Shown here: one piece after another, positions 19,095-26,434 of the stretch
Layout: every line of letters starts with the position of its first letter
Position numbering within the stretch: the stretch's first letter is position 1
From: Ancylomarina sp963977525
GTDB taxonomy: Bacteria; Bacteroidota; Bacteroidia; Bacteroidales; Marinifilaceae
Reading direction: 5' to 3'
NCBI GenBank assembly: GCA_963977525.1
Contig: CAXBPC010000012.1
Coordinates: 62,001-126,000 of the forward strand
DNA length: 64,000 nt
Notes under the pieces: generated by a model
What the model was told of the DNA's origin: nothing
What the model saw: the letters and a program-made list of their open reading frames with translations, nothing else
Databases searched by the model: none
Program-made: the position numbers and the translations under genes

Positions 19095-19916
19095 ATGGTT
19101 ATGAGTAATAATATGGTAAATATCCAAATTCGAAATAAAGTATTACTAGTTCACTCATTGGTTGGTCTGTTAATTGGCTTTTTTGTATTGCATCCAATAA
19201 GTATGGTTATTTATTGGTTTGACACCCATGGAGTCGAGTACAGTTTGATAAGTTTAGGAAAAGTAATTTCTGACAGTTTATCTCATGCTTTTAGCTTGCA
19301 TATGATTGGAATGGCAATAGCATTCTCGGTATTAGGAGGCTTAATAGGATTTGGATCAGGATTATATTATAGATCATTAAAAAGAAAAGATGGAATACTT
19401 TTTGGGAAAAGGAAACTTTTGGAACAAAGTATTCCATCTCTGATAAAAGAGGGCGAAAACGAATTTGTGGAATTCAAATCTTCTTTACGACATGATTACC
19501 ATCAGGTTAAAATGAATAAGAACTTGGAAACGGTCATAATGAAGTCTATTGCGGGGTTTTTAAATGCCAAAGGAGGAACACTTCTTATTGGAATTGATGA
19601 CTTTGGAGAAGTGTTGGGACTGGACAATGATTACTTCACACTAAAGAAGAATGATAAAGATGGTTTTCAGCAAAGACTTATTACTCTGGTTTCAAATACT
19701 TTCGGGAAGAATATATGCACATATTTGAACATTTCTTTTCATTTAATAAACAGAAGAGAAATATGTACAGTTGTAGTCCAATCATCTGATAGTCCAGTTT
19801 ATGTAAATGAAAATAGTAGAACTATTTTTTACTTAAGAACAGGAAATGTCACCAATCCTCTCACCACTAGCGAAACAGTTAGGTATTTACAATCGAGTCA
19901 AATTCTAAAGAACTAA
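19095..19916 (+). CDS. Membrane-anchored AlbA_2 (Schlafen-like) domain protein
   Basis: The 273-residue protein has two N-terminal membrane helices (about 14-36 and 62-88). A soluble AlbA_2/divergent AAA-4 domain then starts near 112: GENEFVEFKSSLR, then IAGFLNAKGGTLLIGIDDFG, the diagnostic pair of this nucleic-acid/NTP-binding fold. No winged-helix C-terminus is visible. Membrane anchoring is less usual for this family. It lies between cusB and two short orphan genes; only 4 bp separate it from the next ORF, so they form an operon. Confidence 0.8.
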   Translation: MVMSNNMVNIQIRNKVLLVHSLVGLLIGFFVLHPISMVIYWFDTHGVEYSLISLGKVISDSLSHAFSLHMIGMAIAFSVLGGLIGFGSGLYYRSLKRKDGILFGKRKLLEQSIPSLIKEGENEFVEFKSSLRHDYHQVKMNKNLETVIMKSIAGFLNAKGGTLLIGIDDFGEVLGLDNDYFTLKKNDKDGFQQRLITLVSNTFGKNICTYLNISFHLINRREICTVVVQSSDSPVYVNENSRTIFYLRTGNVTNPLTTSETVRYLQSSQILKN

Positions 19917-19920
19917 GATT

Positions 19921-20448
19921 ATGAAAGCAACTGCAATAATAGTTTTATTAGTATTGTTTTTTTGTTTTACAGGATTTTCGCAAATAAAATATGAAGGTAA
20001 AATCGATTCGAAATATAAGTCTATTAAATTGGAAGATGGATCTTTTATGTATGTGAAGTATGATAAAAAGAATCAAACGGTTTTTATATATAATCTGGAT
20101 AACACTCTTTGGAAAGAAGTGAAGCTTCCAATACCTAAAAATCATCTTTTAGATGAAGTCAAATACATCTCCAAAAAAACATTCAACAAGGATGATCAAG
20201 TTGAGCTTGTATATTCTTGCGTTGAATATACTGTGCCAGATAATTATGAAGATCCTACTGAAGGCTTTGTGAAAATCAATTTTACACTCAATGTAATCAG
20301 TGAGAGTGGTGAGTCTTTGTTAAGAGTCGAAAATAGCAATGAGATGGAGATAATTGAGACTGATGGGGTAATTAAGATGTTGGTGTACAAACATATTAGT
20401 CAGGGTTTCGATACTAGTGATGAAACACTAATTTACAACTTACCTTAA
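19921..20448 (+). CDS. Exported hypothetical protein (175 aa)
   Basis: A signal peptide (IVLLVLFFCFTGFSQ) precedes a beta-strand-rich protein (FMYVKYDKKNQTVFIYNLDN) with repeated charged strands and no Cys or His cluster. I know no family for it. It starts 4 bp after the AlbA_2 gene and ends 10 bp before another orphan gene. Shared transcription with the AlbA_2 protein suggests a joint role, unknown. Confidence 0.65.
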   Translation: MKATAIIVLLVLFFCFTGFSQIKYEGKIDSKYKSIKLEDGSFMYVKYDKKNQTVFIYNLDNTLWKEVKLPIPKNHLLDEVKYISKKTFNKDDQVELVYSCVEYTVPDNYEDPTEGFVKINFTLNVISESGESLLRVENSNEMEIIETDGVIKMLVYKHISQGFDTSDETLIYNLP

Positions 20449-20458
20449 TTATAAAATT

Positions 20459-20740
20459 ATGGAAGATGATGTAAAAATGATTGAATTCATAGCAGAAAGC
20501 GATTTGACTGCATTTGAGATAACATCACTATACATTCTTTTTTTTGGTATAGATGGAGTCGTTGATATGTTTTGCTATCAAAATATAATAGAACTAAAAT
20601 ATAATTGCACAAAGATAAGTAAAGTTGAGATGTTCCAATTTATTGTGGATCTAGGGATTAATCAAGAAAAAATTAAACCAAGAAAATTACAGGAGAACTT
20701 TTTTTTAACTCTAAAATCTTCGGTGTCAAATTTCTATTAA
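20459..20740 (+). CDS. Hypothetical protein (93 aa)
   Basis: This 93-residue protein starts at ATG 20459. It is acidic and probably mostly helical (FEITSLYILFFGIDGVVDMF, then ISKVEMFQFIVDLGIN). No motif is recognised. It is the last gene of the AlbA_2 trio; a terminator follows about 60 bp later. There is no homology to the metal-binding genes around it. Confidence 0.55.
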   Translation: MEDDVKMIEFIAESDLTAFEITSLYILFFGIDGVVDMFCYQNIIELKYNCTKISKVEMFQFIVDLGINQEKIKPRKLQENFFLTLKSSVSNFY

Positions 20741-20799
20741 AATGTTTTGTTTGGGTGCTAGTTTACTATAGCTAGCAAAGGTTAGGTTAGTATTTGAAA

Positions 20800-20840
20800 G
20801 GGGGCCATTATGGTTTGAAAAAAATGGTCCCCTAATTTTC
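20800..20840 (+). terminator. Terminator-like hairpin after the AlbA_2 trio
   Basis: Arms GGGGGCCATT and AATGGTCCCC pair around an A-rich loop, followed by TAATTTT. It ends the transcript that begins with the Cus or AlbA_2 genes. Confidence 0.7.
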
Positions 20841-21212
20841 TCTATTTAAACTTCAAACCAATTGATCCTGATGAGTGATTTAGGAGAATATTTTTTTATT
20901 GAATCAATATTAATTTTATTTATTTCCTTTTTGAGGCATCCAAGGGATTGACAATATAGTTTGTTGGAAACTAAACTGGGAAATTGTCTTTGAAATAACA
21001 GCTAACAAATTTAGTAAACCAATATGCATATTGCGAGGAGAAATCTATTGGTAATCAAATTAAGATTCATTGTTGTGGGGTTGTCAGTTTTATGGTTCTA
21101 ATAATGGTTGAATACCTCTTGACTTGATTGAAAATTACTAAAATTCGCGCTATGAATAAAGAAATCAAGAAAAATCATGATAATCACAATCATTGAAAAG
21201 GGAGGATGAACC
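20841..21212. other. Intergenic region before the TRASH/YHS-like gene
   Basis: The 372-bp region has no ORF I trust. The only clear signal is a strong ribosome-binding site, GGGAGG, about 12 bp before ATG 21213. The rest is AT-rich without an obvious hairpin. Confidence 0.4.
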
Positions 21213-21677
21213 ATGAAAAAATTAAATTGTAAAAAACAAGAAAAAAATACGGCCCCAAAAAAGAGCGAAATAAAAGGCTTAATAATCCTAGGTTTAATAG
21301 TATTTCTTGCTGCCATAATTGTATACGCTCCGGTGTTGAATAATTCTAATAATGATGACCAAATTATTTATGCCTCATTTGAAGGGGAAATTATTCCGGA
21401 TAGTTTGGTTTGTATGCTAGGAGGAGATATAAAGAGCAGCCCAACATTGTCGATTGAAATTAACAGTAAAACCTATTGGGGATGTTGTCAAAATTGTTTG
21501 GGCAAACTACAAAGAAACGAGAACAATGCCTTATACGCATTAGACCCCCTTTCTGGGGAAAGTGTAAACAAAGCTGATGCCATTATTCGACAGGATCCTC
21601 AGGATAACAAAAGAGTATTTTTCTTTAAGTCAAATGAAACTTATAATCAATATTTAAAAACAATTATTAAAAAGTAA
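21213..21677 (+). CDS. Membrane-anchored TRASH/YHS-like metal-binding protein
   Basis: The 154-residue protein has a Lys-rich start, one membrane helix (about 22-41) and an extracytoplasmic domain with VCMLGGD, then YWGCCQNCLGKL, then DPLSGESVNKADAII. This Cys spacing and the DP-x-x-G-x-x-V-x-K-A tail are the pattern of small TRASH/YHS-like domains that bind heavy metals. It stands directly before two secreted HMA proteins, 5 bp from the first. A copper-handling role in the periplasm is likely but inferred. Confidence 0.7.
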   Translation: MKKLNCKKQEKNTAPKKSEIKGLIILGLIVFLAAIIVYAPVLNNSNNDDQIIYASFEGEIIPDSLVCMLGGDIKSSPTLSIEINSKTYWGCCQNCLGKLQRNENNALYALDPLSGESVNKADAIIRQDPQDNKRVFFFKSNETYNQYLKTIIKK

Positions 21678-21682
21678 AAGTT

Positions 21683-22141
21683 ATGTACAGAAAAATGTTA
21701 AGTGTAATCTGTTTTTCCTTATTAGGAATAACGTTAAGTGTAGCTCAAGATGTAACTGAATCTTTTATGGTTTCAGGGAATTGTGGAATGTGTGAAAACC
21801 GAATTGAACAAGCTGTTGAATCAGTAGATGGTGTAACAAGTGTGAATTGGAATAAAGACTCCAAGGAAATTCAAGTAGCCTTCGATGCTTCGAAAACAAA
21901 CGTCATGAAAGTACATATGGCTATTGCAAAAGCAGGTCATGATACTGAAATGCACAAAGCAAAGAATGAGGTGTATAACGAACTTCCTGGTTGTTGTAAA
22001 TATAGTCGGGTTGAACTTCCTCAAGATGATAAAGATAAAGGGCATAAACATTCTGGGAATTCAAAAAAAGGAGGAAAATCACATGATTCTCATTCTGGTT
22101 GTGGTCATTCTAGCGATCAAAAGAGTGGTTCAGGGTGCTAG
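21683..22141 (+). CDS. Secreted HMA-domain protein with His/Cys-rich tail
   Basis: The 152-residue exported protein has a signal peptide ending near SVAQ (residue 22), an HMA domain with metal site GNCGMC, then a CC pair (PGCCKYS) and a tail rich in His, Gly, Ser and Cys (KHSGNSKKGGKSHDSHSGCG). It would act as a periplasmic copper chaperone or sponge. It overlaps no gene and lies 5 bp after the TRASH-like gene. The last part of its coding sequence is the right side of the deletion junction in the decayed copy at 24311. Confidence 0.82.
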   Translation: MYRKMLSVICFSLLGITLSVAQDVTESFMVSGNCGMCENRIEQAVESVDGVTSVNWNKDSKEIQVAFDASKTNVMKVHMAIAKAGHDTEMHKAKNEVYNELPGCCKYSRVELPQDDKDKGHKHSGNSKKGGKSHDSHSGCGHSSDQKSGSGC

Positions 22142-22178
22142 TATTTTTAAATAATTATTAACAATAAAAGTAAACATT

Positions 22179-22547
22179 ATGAAATTAAAATTATTAAGTT
22201 TAATGGGCTTGTTTTTAGTGGGTGGTCTTAGTTTATCTGCTCAAGAAATAAACAAAAAATTTAAAGTATTCGGTAATTGTGGAATGTGCGAGAGCCGAAT
22301 TGAAAAAGCTACCTTAGCAGTAGAAGGGGTTACATTAGCAGACTGGAATAAAGAGACGAAAATGATCGAAGTTGCTTTTGATAGTTCTAAAACAGACATT
22401 CATAAAGTACATATGGCTATTGCCAAAGCAGGTCATGATACCGAAATGCATAAAGCTACGGATGAGTCTTATAATAAGTTAGCAGGATGTTGTCAATACG
22501 ATCGTTCTATGCCTAAAATGAAAGGACACGAAGGTCATCAACATTAG
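22179..22547 (+). CDS. Secreted HMA-domain copper chaperone (first copy)
   Basis: The 122-residue protein has a signal peptide (LVGGLSLSAQ), an HMA domain with GNCGMCESRI, a conserved HKVHMAIAKAGHDTEMHKA helix, a CC pair (GCCQYD) and a His end (KGHEGHQH). It is close to the proteins at 21683 and 24392, so the family has expanded here by duplication. It is followed by a strong hairpin. Periplasmic Cu(I) binding and delivery to CusB/CusA is the likely role. Confidence 0.85.
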   Translation: MKLKLLSLMGLFLVGGLSLSAQEINKKFKVFGNCGMCESRIEKATLAVEGVTLADWNKETKMIEVAFDSSKTDIHKVHMAIAKAGHDTEMHKATDESYNKLAGCCQYDRSMPKMKGHEGHQH

Positions 22548-22555
22548 AATTTAAT

Positions 22556-22589
22556 CTTAGGGTTCGTCAGGGGATTGACGAACCTTAAG
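22556..22589. terminator. Conserved hairpin after the HMA chaperone
   Basis: Arms CTTAGGGTTCGTCA and TGACGAACCTTAAG pair almost perfectly around a 6-base loop. There is no long T-run on the plus strand. The decayed copy has the same hairpin at 24769-24802 with the loop changed, which supports a structural role such as termination or mRNA 3'-end protection. Confidence 0.65.
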
Positions 22590-22916
22590 GTGAAATATTG
22601 CTGTGTAGGTGCTTAAGTCAATTGATTTAGGGAGATGAAATTTTGAAGATTCTCAGCTTTCAAGACTTCCGATATGTAGCAATTCAAGATTTTTGAAGTG
22701 CAGGAAATGAATGAATAAAATGATTTGAGTTTTTATGTTTTTCATAATATGAAAAAAGATATCTTTCTTAAATCTAATAATCACAAGTTTACTTTACATT
22801 ATGCTTCTCTTCTAATATTTCTGATAAATTTATAGTTCCTGAAAATCAGATGTTTATATGAACAATCTTATGGTTCTTCAATATTGAGAATTATTAAAAC
22901 AAGAATTTGCCTTAAA
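22590..22916. other. Spacer shared with the decayed copy
   Basis: Non-coding; it aligns over most of its length with 24803-25132, with scattered substitutions. No ORF or hairpin beyond the flanking one. A promoter for the XRE gene must lie near its end. Confidence 0.5.
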
Positions 22917-23153
22917 ATGGGAAAAGTAAGAAGAGATTTGGGGATACAGATTAGGAAATTAAGGATGTCAAAAAAGTTGACACAATCTAAATTTGCTGAA
23001 CTTTTGGGTTGTAATCAAGAATACATATCTAAACTAGAAAATGGATTAGTGAATACTACAATTGAGTACCTTATTCACATTGCTAGTGTACTAGATCAAG
23101 ATTTGAATTGTTATTTTATAACGAGGAGCGATGATCTGTGGACCACAAAATAA
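22917..23153 (+). CDS. Small XRE-family helix-turn-helix regulator
   Basis: From ATG 22917 (preferred over a TTG 11 codons upstream) the product is 78 residues, almost all one XRE/Cro HTH domain: LGIQIRKLRMSKKLTQSKFA, then LGCNQEYISKLENG and NTTIEYLIHIASVL. Proteins this small often repress their own promoter or act as antitoxin-like regulators. No toxin-like partner is adjacent. A near-identical copy at 25133 has an in-frame stop. Confidence 0.8.
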   Translation: MGKVRRDLGIQIRKLRMSKKLTQSKFAELLGCNQEYISKLENGLVNTTIEYLIHIASVLDQDLNCYFITRSDDLWTTK

Positions 23154-23283
23154 GACGTTCTCTCTTTGAGCTGCTGCAAAAAAAGATCTGCTAGGCTTAA
23201 TGAAAAGCCACCTAAAGATTCTATCCATTTTTAATTGATCACTCTCCCTCCTAATACTTTACTCGATACCTTGAAGACCTAGA

Positions 23284-23490
23284 TCAGTATTTGCTATAAT
23301 ATTGATATTTACGATGAGCTAATTCATATCTGTATTCTCCATTACGGCGATCACAGTTCCACTTTAATTCTCTACTTATTACTGGTTTATCTTTTCCGAT
23401 GGCTTTTGCTATATCGATTTGATTATAGCAGCTTATTTTCACCACGGAAATAGTATAGCTTTGTTCTCTGGTCAATTGTTCCTTTTACAA
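23284..23490 (-). pseudogene. IS30-type transposase fragment (N-terminal part)
   Basis: On the minus strand, about 65 codons read TREQSYTISVVKISCYNQID, then IAKAIGKDKPVISRELKWN and GEYRYELAHRKYQ. This is the opening helix-turn-helix of IS30-family transposases (IAxxLGxxxSTISRELxRN). No catalytic DDE domain and no intact inverted repeats are present. The last few codons (23284-23313) recur at 25500-25526 at the end of the decayed cluster, so this fragment was part of the duplicated block. Confidence 0.7.
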
Positions 23491-23734
23491 CTTAAGTTTG
23501 GCTATTTTTAGGTAAATAGAAGATTTTATTTCCATCAAGCCAATGGGGGAGATTCCTTCTTTCCTTTATCTTGTAAAATATTACTTCTTTGCTCCTCCAA
23601 AAATCAGATAAGTTGCATTTGTCACTATAATCTAAGAATTTAATAACGGGACTTTTAAAGTTGTGTACATTTTCTTTAAAATTATACACATAGCTCGACT
23701 AAACATTTTCTAGTTTTGTGTATAAATTATTCTA

Positions 23735-24103
23735 ATGTTAAAAAAAAGCACGTATACATTATTAACTTTGGTAATATTTGTTCTTATAACAGGTATGACT
23801 ATTTCCGCACATTATTGTGGAAGTAATGTAAAAGATGTGTCTTTTTTATCAGCAACTCAATCTTGTTGTGAAAATCCTGAAGGATGTTGCCATTACGAGG
23901 CTTGTACGATTAAAATTGGAAATGATTTTTTAATTTCATCATATTCTTTTGATTTTACTCAATTGAAAGTTGTATTGCCAATTTTAATTGAGCTAACTAA
24001 GGTCGAAGATCCAATTAAGGTTAAAGTGTATTCTTTGAGAAACACTATTCCACCACCCAAAATTCAAACCATACTTTCAAGTTTGCAGACTTATTTGTTG
24101 TGA
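23735..24103 (+). CDS. HYC_CC_PP-type small exported protein (second copy)
   Basis: The 122-residue paralogue of 11399-11767 has the same segment order: a hydrophobic N-terminus (LLTLVIFVLITGMTI), SAHYCG, then SCCENP, GCCHYEAC and the C-terminal PPPKIQTI. It gains an extra His/Cys (CHYEAC) relative to the first copy. It keeps an open frame and its promoter motif, although the pump gene after it is reduced to a remnant. It may still be expressed as a metal-binding protein. Confidence 0.7.
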   Translation: MLKKSTYTLLTLVIFVLITGMTISAHYCGSNVKDVSFLSATQSCCENPEGCCHYEACTIKIGNDFLISSYSFDFTQLKVVLPILIELTKVEDPIKVKVYSLRNTIPPPKIQTILSSLQTYLL

Positions 24104-24202
24104 TTTATCATTCAACTTCATTCATATATTAACTAGACTTATTTGTCTTGTTAATATGTAATGTAATTTATAGTTGAGTAATAAAATCATAATAAAATAA
24201 CT

Positions 24203-24310
24203 ATGCTGAATAAACTTAACCGTTTTCTTTCTCGAGAATAAACGGGTCACATTTCGGGTACTTACTATTTCTTGGGGTATTGTGACATCTCCATTTTGGG
24301 GATACAGGTA
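24203..24310 (+). pseudogene. cusA 5'-end remnant
   Basis: It begins ATGCTGAATAAACTTAACCG and follows the first ~115 bp of cusA, but a small deletion and an early TAA (in the CGAGAATAAACGG segment) break the frame. Homology to cusA ends at ACAGGTA near 24310 and continues as the 3' end of the His-rich HMA gene. Confidence 0.85.
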
Positions 24311-24391
24311 TGGTGCGGTCATTCTGGCTATCAAAAGAGTAGTTGAGGGATCTAGTGTTTTAAATAATTATTAACGATAAAAATTCAAATT

Positions 24392-24760
24392 ATGAAATTA
24401 AAATTAGTAGGATTAATCGGGTTGTTTTTTGTTAGTGCTTTGAGTTTATCTGCTCAAGCAAAGAACGTTAAATTTAAAGTTTTTGGTAATTGCGGTTTGT
24501 GCGAAAAGCGAATAGAAAAAGCTGCTCTAGCTGTAGATGGTGTGACTTTAGCAGATTGGGATAAAGAGACTAAGTTGATAGAAGTCTCTTTTGAAAGTTC
24601 TAAAACTGATATTCACAAAGTGCATATGGCTATTGCCAAAGCAGGTCATGATACCGAAATGCATAAAGCTAAGGATGAGGTTTATAATAAGTTATCAGGA
24701 TGTTGTCAATACGATCGTTCTGTGCCTAAAATGAAGGGACACGAAGGTCATCAACATTAG
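24392..24760 (+). CDS. Secreted HMA-domain copper chaperone (second copy)
   Basis: The 122-residue paralogue of 22179-22547 has the same signal peptide type (SALSLSAQ) and identical length and tail (KMKGHEGHQH). The metal loop is GNCGLC rather than GNCGMC: the Met between the Cys residues is replaced by Leu, which may alter affinity. It is an intact ORF inside the decayed block, followed by the conserved hairpin. Probably functional, perhaps diverging in role. Confidence 0.8.
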   Translation: MKLKLVGLIGLFFVSALSLSAQAKNVKFKVFGNCGLCEKRIEKAALAVDGVTLADWDKETKLIEVSFESSKTDIHKVHMAIAKAGHDTEMHKAKDEVYNKLSGCCQYDRSVPKMKGHEGHQH

Positions 24761-24768
24761 AATTTAAT

Positions 24769-24802
24769 CTTAGGGTTCGTCATGGTATTGACGAACCTTA
24801 AG
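24769..24802. terminator. Conserved hairpin after the second HMA chaperone
   Basis: CTTAGGGTTCGTCA and TGACGAACCTTAAG arms are preserved exactly, while loop and flanks differ from 22556-22589. Stem conservation with loop change indicates selection on the structure. Confidence 0.65.
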
Positions 24803-25132
24803 ATAAGATATCGCTGTGTAGGTAACTAAGTCAGTTGGATGAGGATGAGTAGATTATGAGAATTTTTAACTTTCAAGACTTCCGAGAAGTAGCAAATCAA
24901 AATATTTGAAGTGCAGGTAATGAATGAATAAAGAAAATAATTATTTATGTTCTTTATAATATGAAAAACATTATCCTTCTTTTAAGTCTAATAAGCACAA
25001 GTTTACTTCACATTATGCTGCTCTTTTCATAATTCTGATAAATTCAAAATGTTCTGCAGATCAATCATTTAAACAATCACTTTCATGGTTCTTCAATTTT
25101 GAAAGTTATTAAAACAAGAATTTGCCTTAAAA

Positions 25133-25353
25133 TGGGAAAAGTAAGAAGAGATTTGGGGATACAGATTAGGAAACTAAGGTTGTCAAAAAAGTTGACACAA
25201 TCTAAATTAGCTGAACTTTTGGGATGTAATTAAGAATACATTTCAAAGCTAGAAAATGGATTAGTGAATACTACAATTGAGTACCTTATTCACATAGCCA
25301 ATGCACTAGATCAAGATTTGAATTGCCATTTTTTAAAGAAGAGCGAAGTATAA
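25133..25353 (+). pseudogene. XRE-family regulator, nonsense-interrupted copy
   Basis: It aligns codon for codon with the XRE gene at 22917. The codon CAA of the LGCNQEYISK motif is TAA here (about 25232), stopping the protein after about 33 residues. Downstream sequence remains open and similar (NGLVNTTIEYLIHIA), so the stop is the main lesion. Confidence 0.85.
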
Positions 25354-25650
25354 TGGGATGAAAGTAATGGGATCTTTTCATGGTCAGATATAAAATAAAG
25401 TTTGTATGGTCTAACTAAAAGCCTCCTAAAGATTCTATCCATTTTTAATTGATCGTTCTCCCTCTTAATAAATTACCCGATACCTTGAAGACCTAGATTA
25501 GTATTTGCTATAATATTGATATTTCTGTGTTATCATATCATCTTAATTTAGAATTGTTTTTGGTAGGGTGTGAGTGGAGTGATTAAAATACAATACATTT
25601 TAATTGAAGCTAGTAGCTATTAATGCTTAAGTAAACGAAATTGTAATAGT
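25354..25650. other. Non-coding end of the duplicated block
   Basis: 25395-25526 continues the match to about 23180-23313, including the last codons of the IS30 fragment. Beyond 25526 the sequence is unique and AT-rich, with no ORF until 25651. Confidence 0.5.
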
Positions 25651-26022
25651 ATGACTTGGCCTGTTAGGAAAATAATCCATGGTAAATGGGGATCGACTGA
25701 AGAAACATTAAAAGATGTTCTGCAAAAAGAGGGTTTCACCATTCAAAAGCGATTATTGATTTCAAAAGAATCAACTGAAAAATTTGGGATACAAGCAGAA
25801 ATGTGGATGCTTGCTTCCCATGATTATTCTCAGAATTATTTGGATATATCTCATAATAATCAGGGTGTTTGGAAACTAAAGATGCTTCAACTGAAAAATA
25901 ATATAATTGTTATAGAGGCAGATAAGTCAGATGTCTCAATTTATATAGATACGAATCCTTACCTAAAGGATTTACACAAAAATATCGACGAAAGATTAAT
26001 TAAAATCGTATTAAGAGTATAA
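25651..26022 (+). CDS. Hypothetical protein (123 aa)
   Basis: The ORF starts with ATG and has an alpha/beta pattern (STEETLKDVLQKEGFTIQKR, then IIVIEADKSDVSIYIDTNPY). The opening faintly resembles DUF302-type proteins (a helix followed by EGF and a strand), but I would not assign it. It is cytoplasmic, with no signal or membrane segment. It sits alone between the decayed Cus copy and the V-ATPase operon. Confidence 0.5.
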   Translation: MTWPVRKIIHGKWGSTEETLKDVLQKEGFTIQKRLLISKESTEKFGIQAEMWMLASHDYSQNYLDISHNNQGVWKLKMLQLKNNIIVIEADKSDVSIYIDTNPYLKDLHKNIDERLIKIVLRV

Positions 26023-26079
26023 TATCATATTCATACATCAATTTCATATCTAAATCAAAATTGTCTACTGAGGAAATAT

Positions 26080-26133
26080 GGCGTGTCTTGTGTGGCTCTT
26101 GGCAAGTCCTACGCAAACCAAAAGATTACTTTA
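26080..26133. repeat. Dispersed repeat, left copy
   Basis: About 54 bp beginning GGCGTGTC and containing GGCAAGTCCT and AACCAAAAGATTACTTT. It matches 33653-33706 in the same orientation with a few substitutions and single-base indels. The two copies bracket the V-ATPase operon, 7.5 kb apart. Confidence 0.75.
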
Positions 26134-26434
26134 AGCTCTATAAACGTTAAAGGTTGGCAATGTTCAGGTATTCTCATAATTTGTAGGTAATCAGATAAAT
26201 TATGAAAGCAAAGTCGTTTAATAAATTGCTAGACAGTTTTCGAATCCTTAATAGTATTCAGTATCGAAGATTAAGAAATGATCTAAATGCAATCTAAATC
26301 TAAAAGGTTGTTCCTATTGATATTATAAGTATAGATAAAAATATATTTCTTTCACTTTGTTGAACTAAGTGAGCCGTTTGAGTCTATATAGTTGCTCTAA
26401 TGTTAAAATAATATTAAATTATTAAGAATCCATT
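26134..26434. other. V-ATPase upstream region with a short remnant ORF
   Basis: It contains a 31-codon ORF (26202-26297, starts MKAKSFNKLLDSF) that resembles the first residues of some transposases but ends at once; probably a remnant. The V-ATPase promoter should lie in 26300-26430, but no clear -10/-33 pair stands out. Confidence 0.4.

Larger units (their letters stand above)
23661..25526 (+). repeat. Decayed partial copy of the Cus/HMA cluster with internal deletion
   Basis: 23661-24310 matches 11323 to about 11982 (operator, HYC_CC_PP gene, first 120 bp of cusA). From 24311 the match switches to 22096-23313 (end of the His-rich HMA gene, HMA chaperone, hairpin, spacer, XRE gene, IS30 tail). 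A block equal to about 10.1 kb of the parent is missing. Substitutions are spread along the whole copy, so the duplication is not recent. Confidence 0.85.

Noticed and set aside
23492..23689. 65-aa minus-strand ORF next to the IS30 fragment
   Set aside because: It overlaps the start of the duplicated block including its operator and shows no recognisable family; probably chance or remnant.
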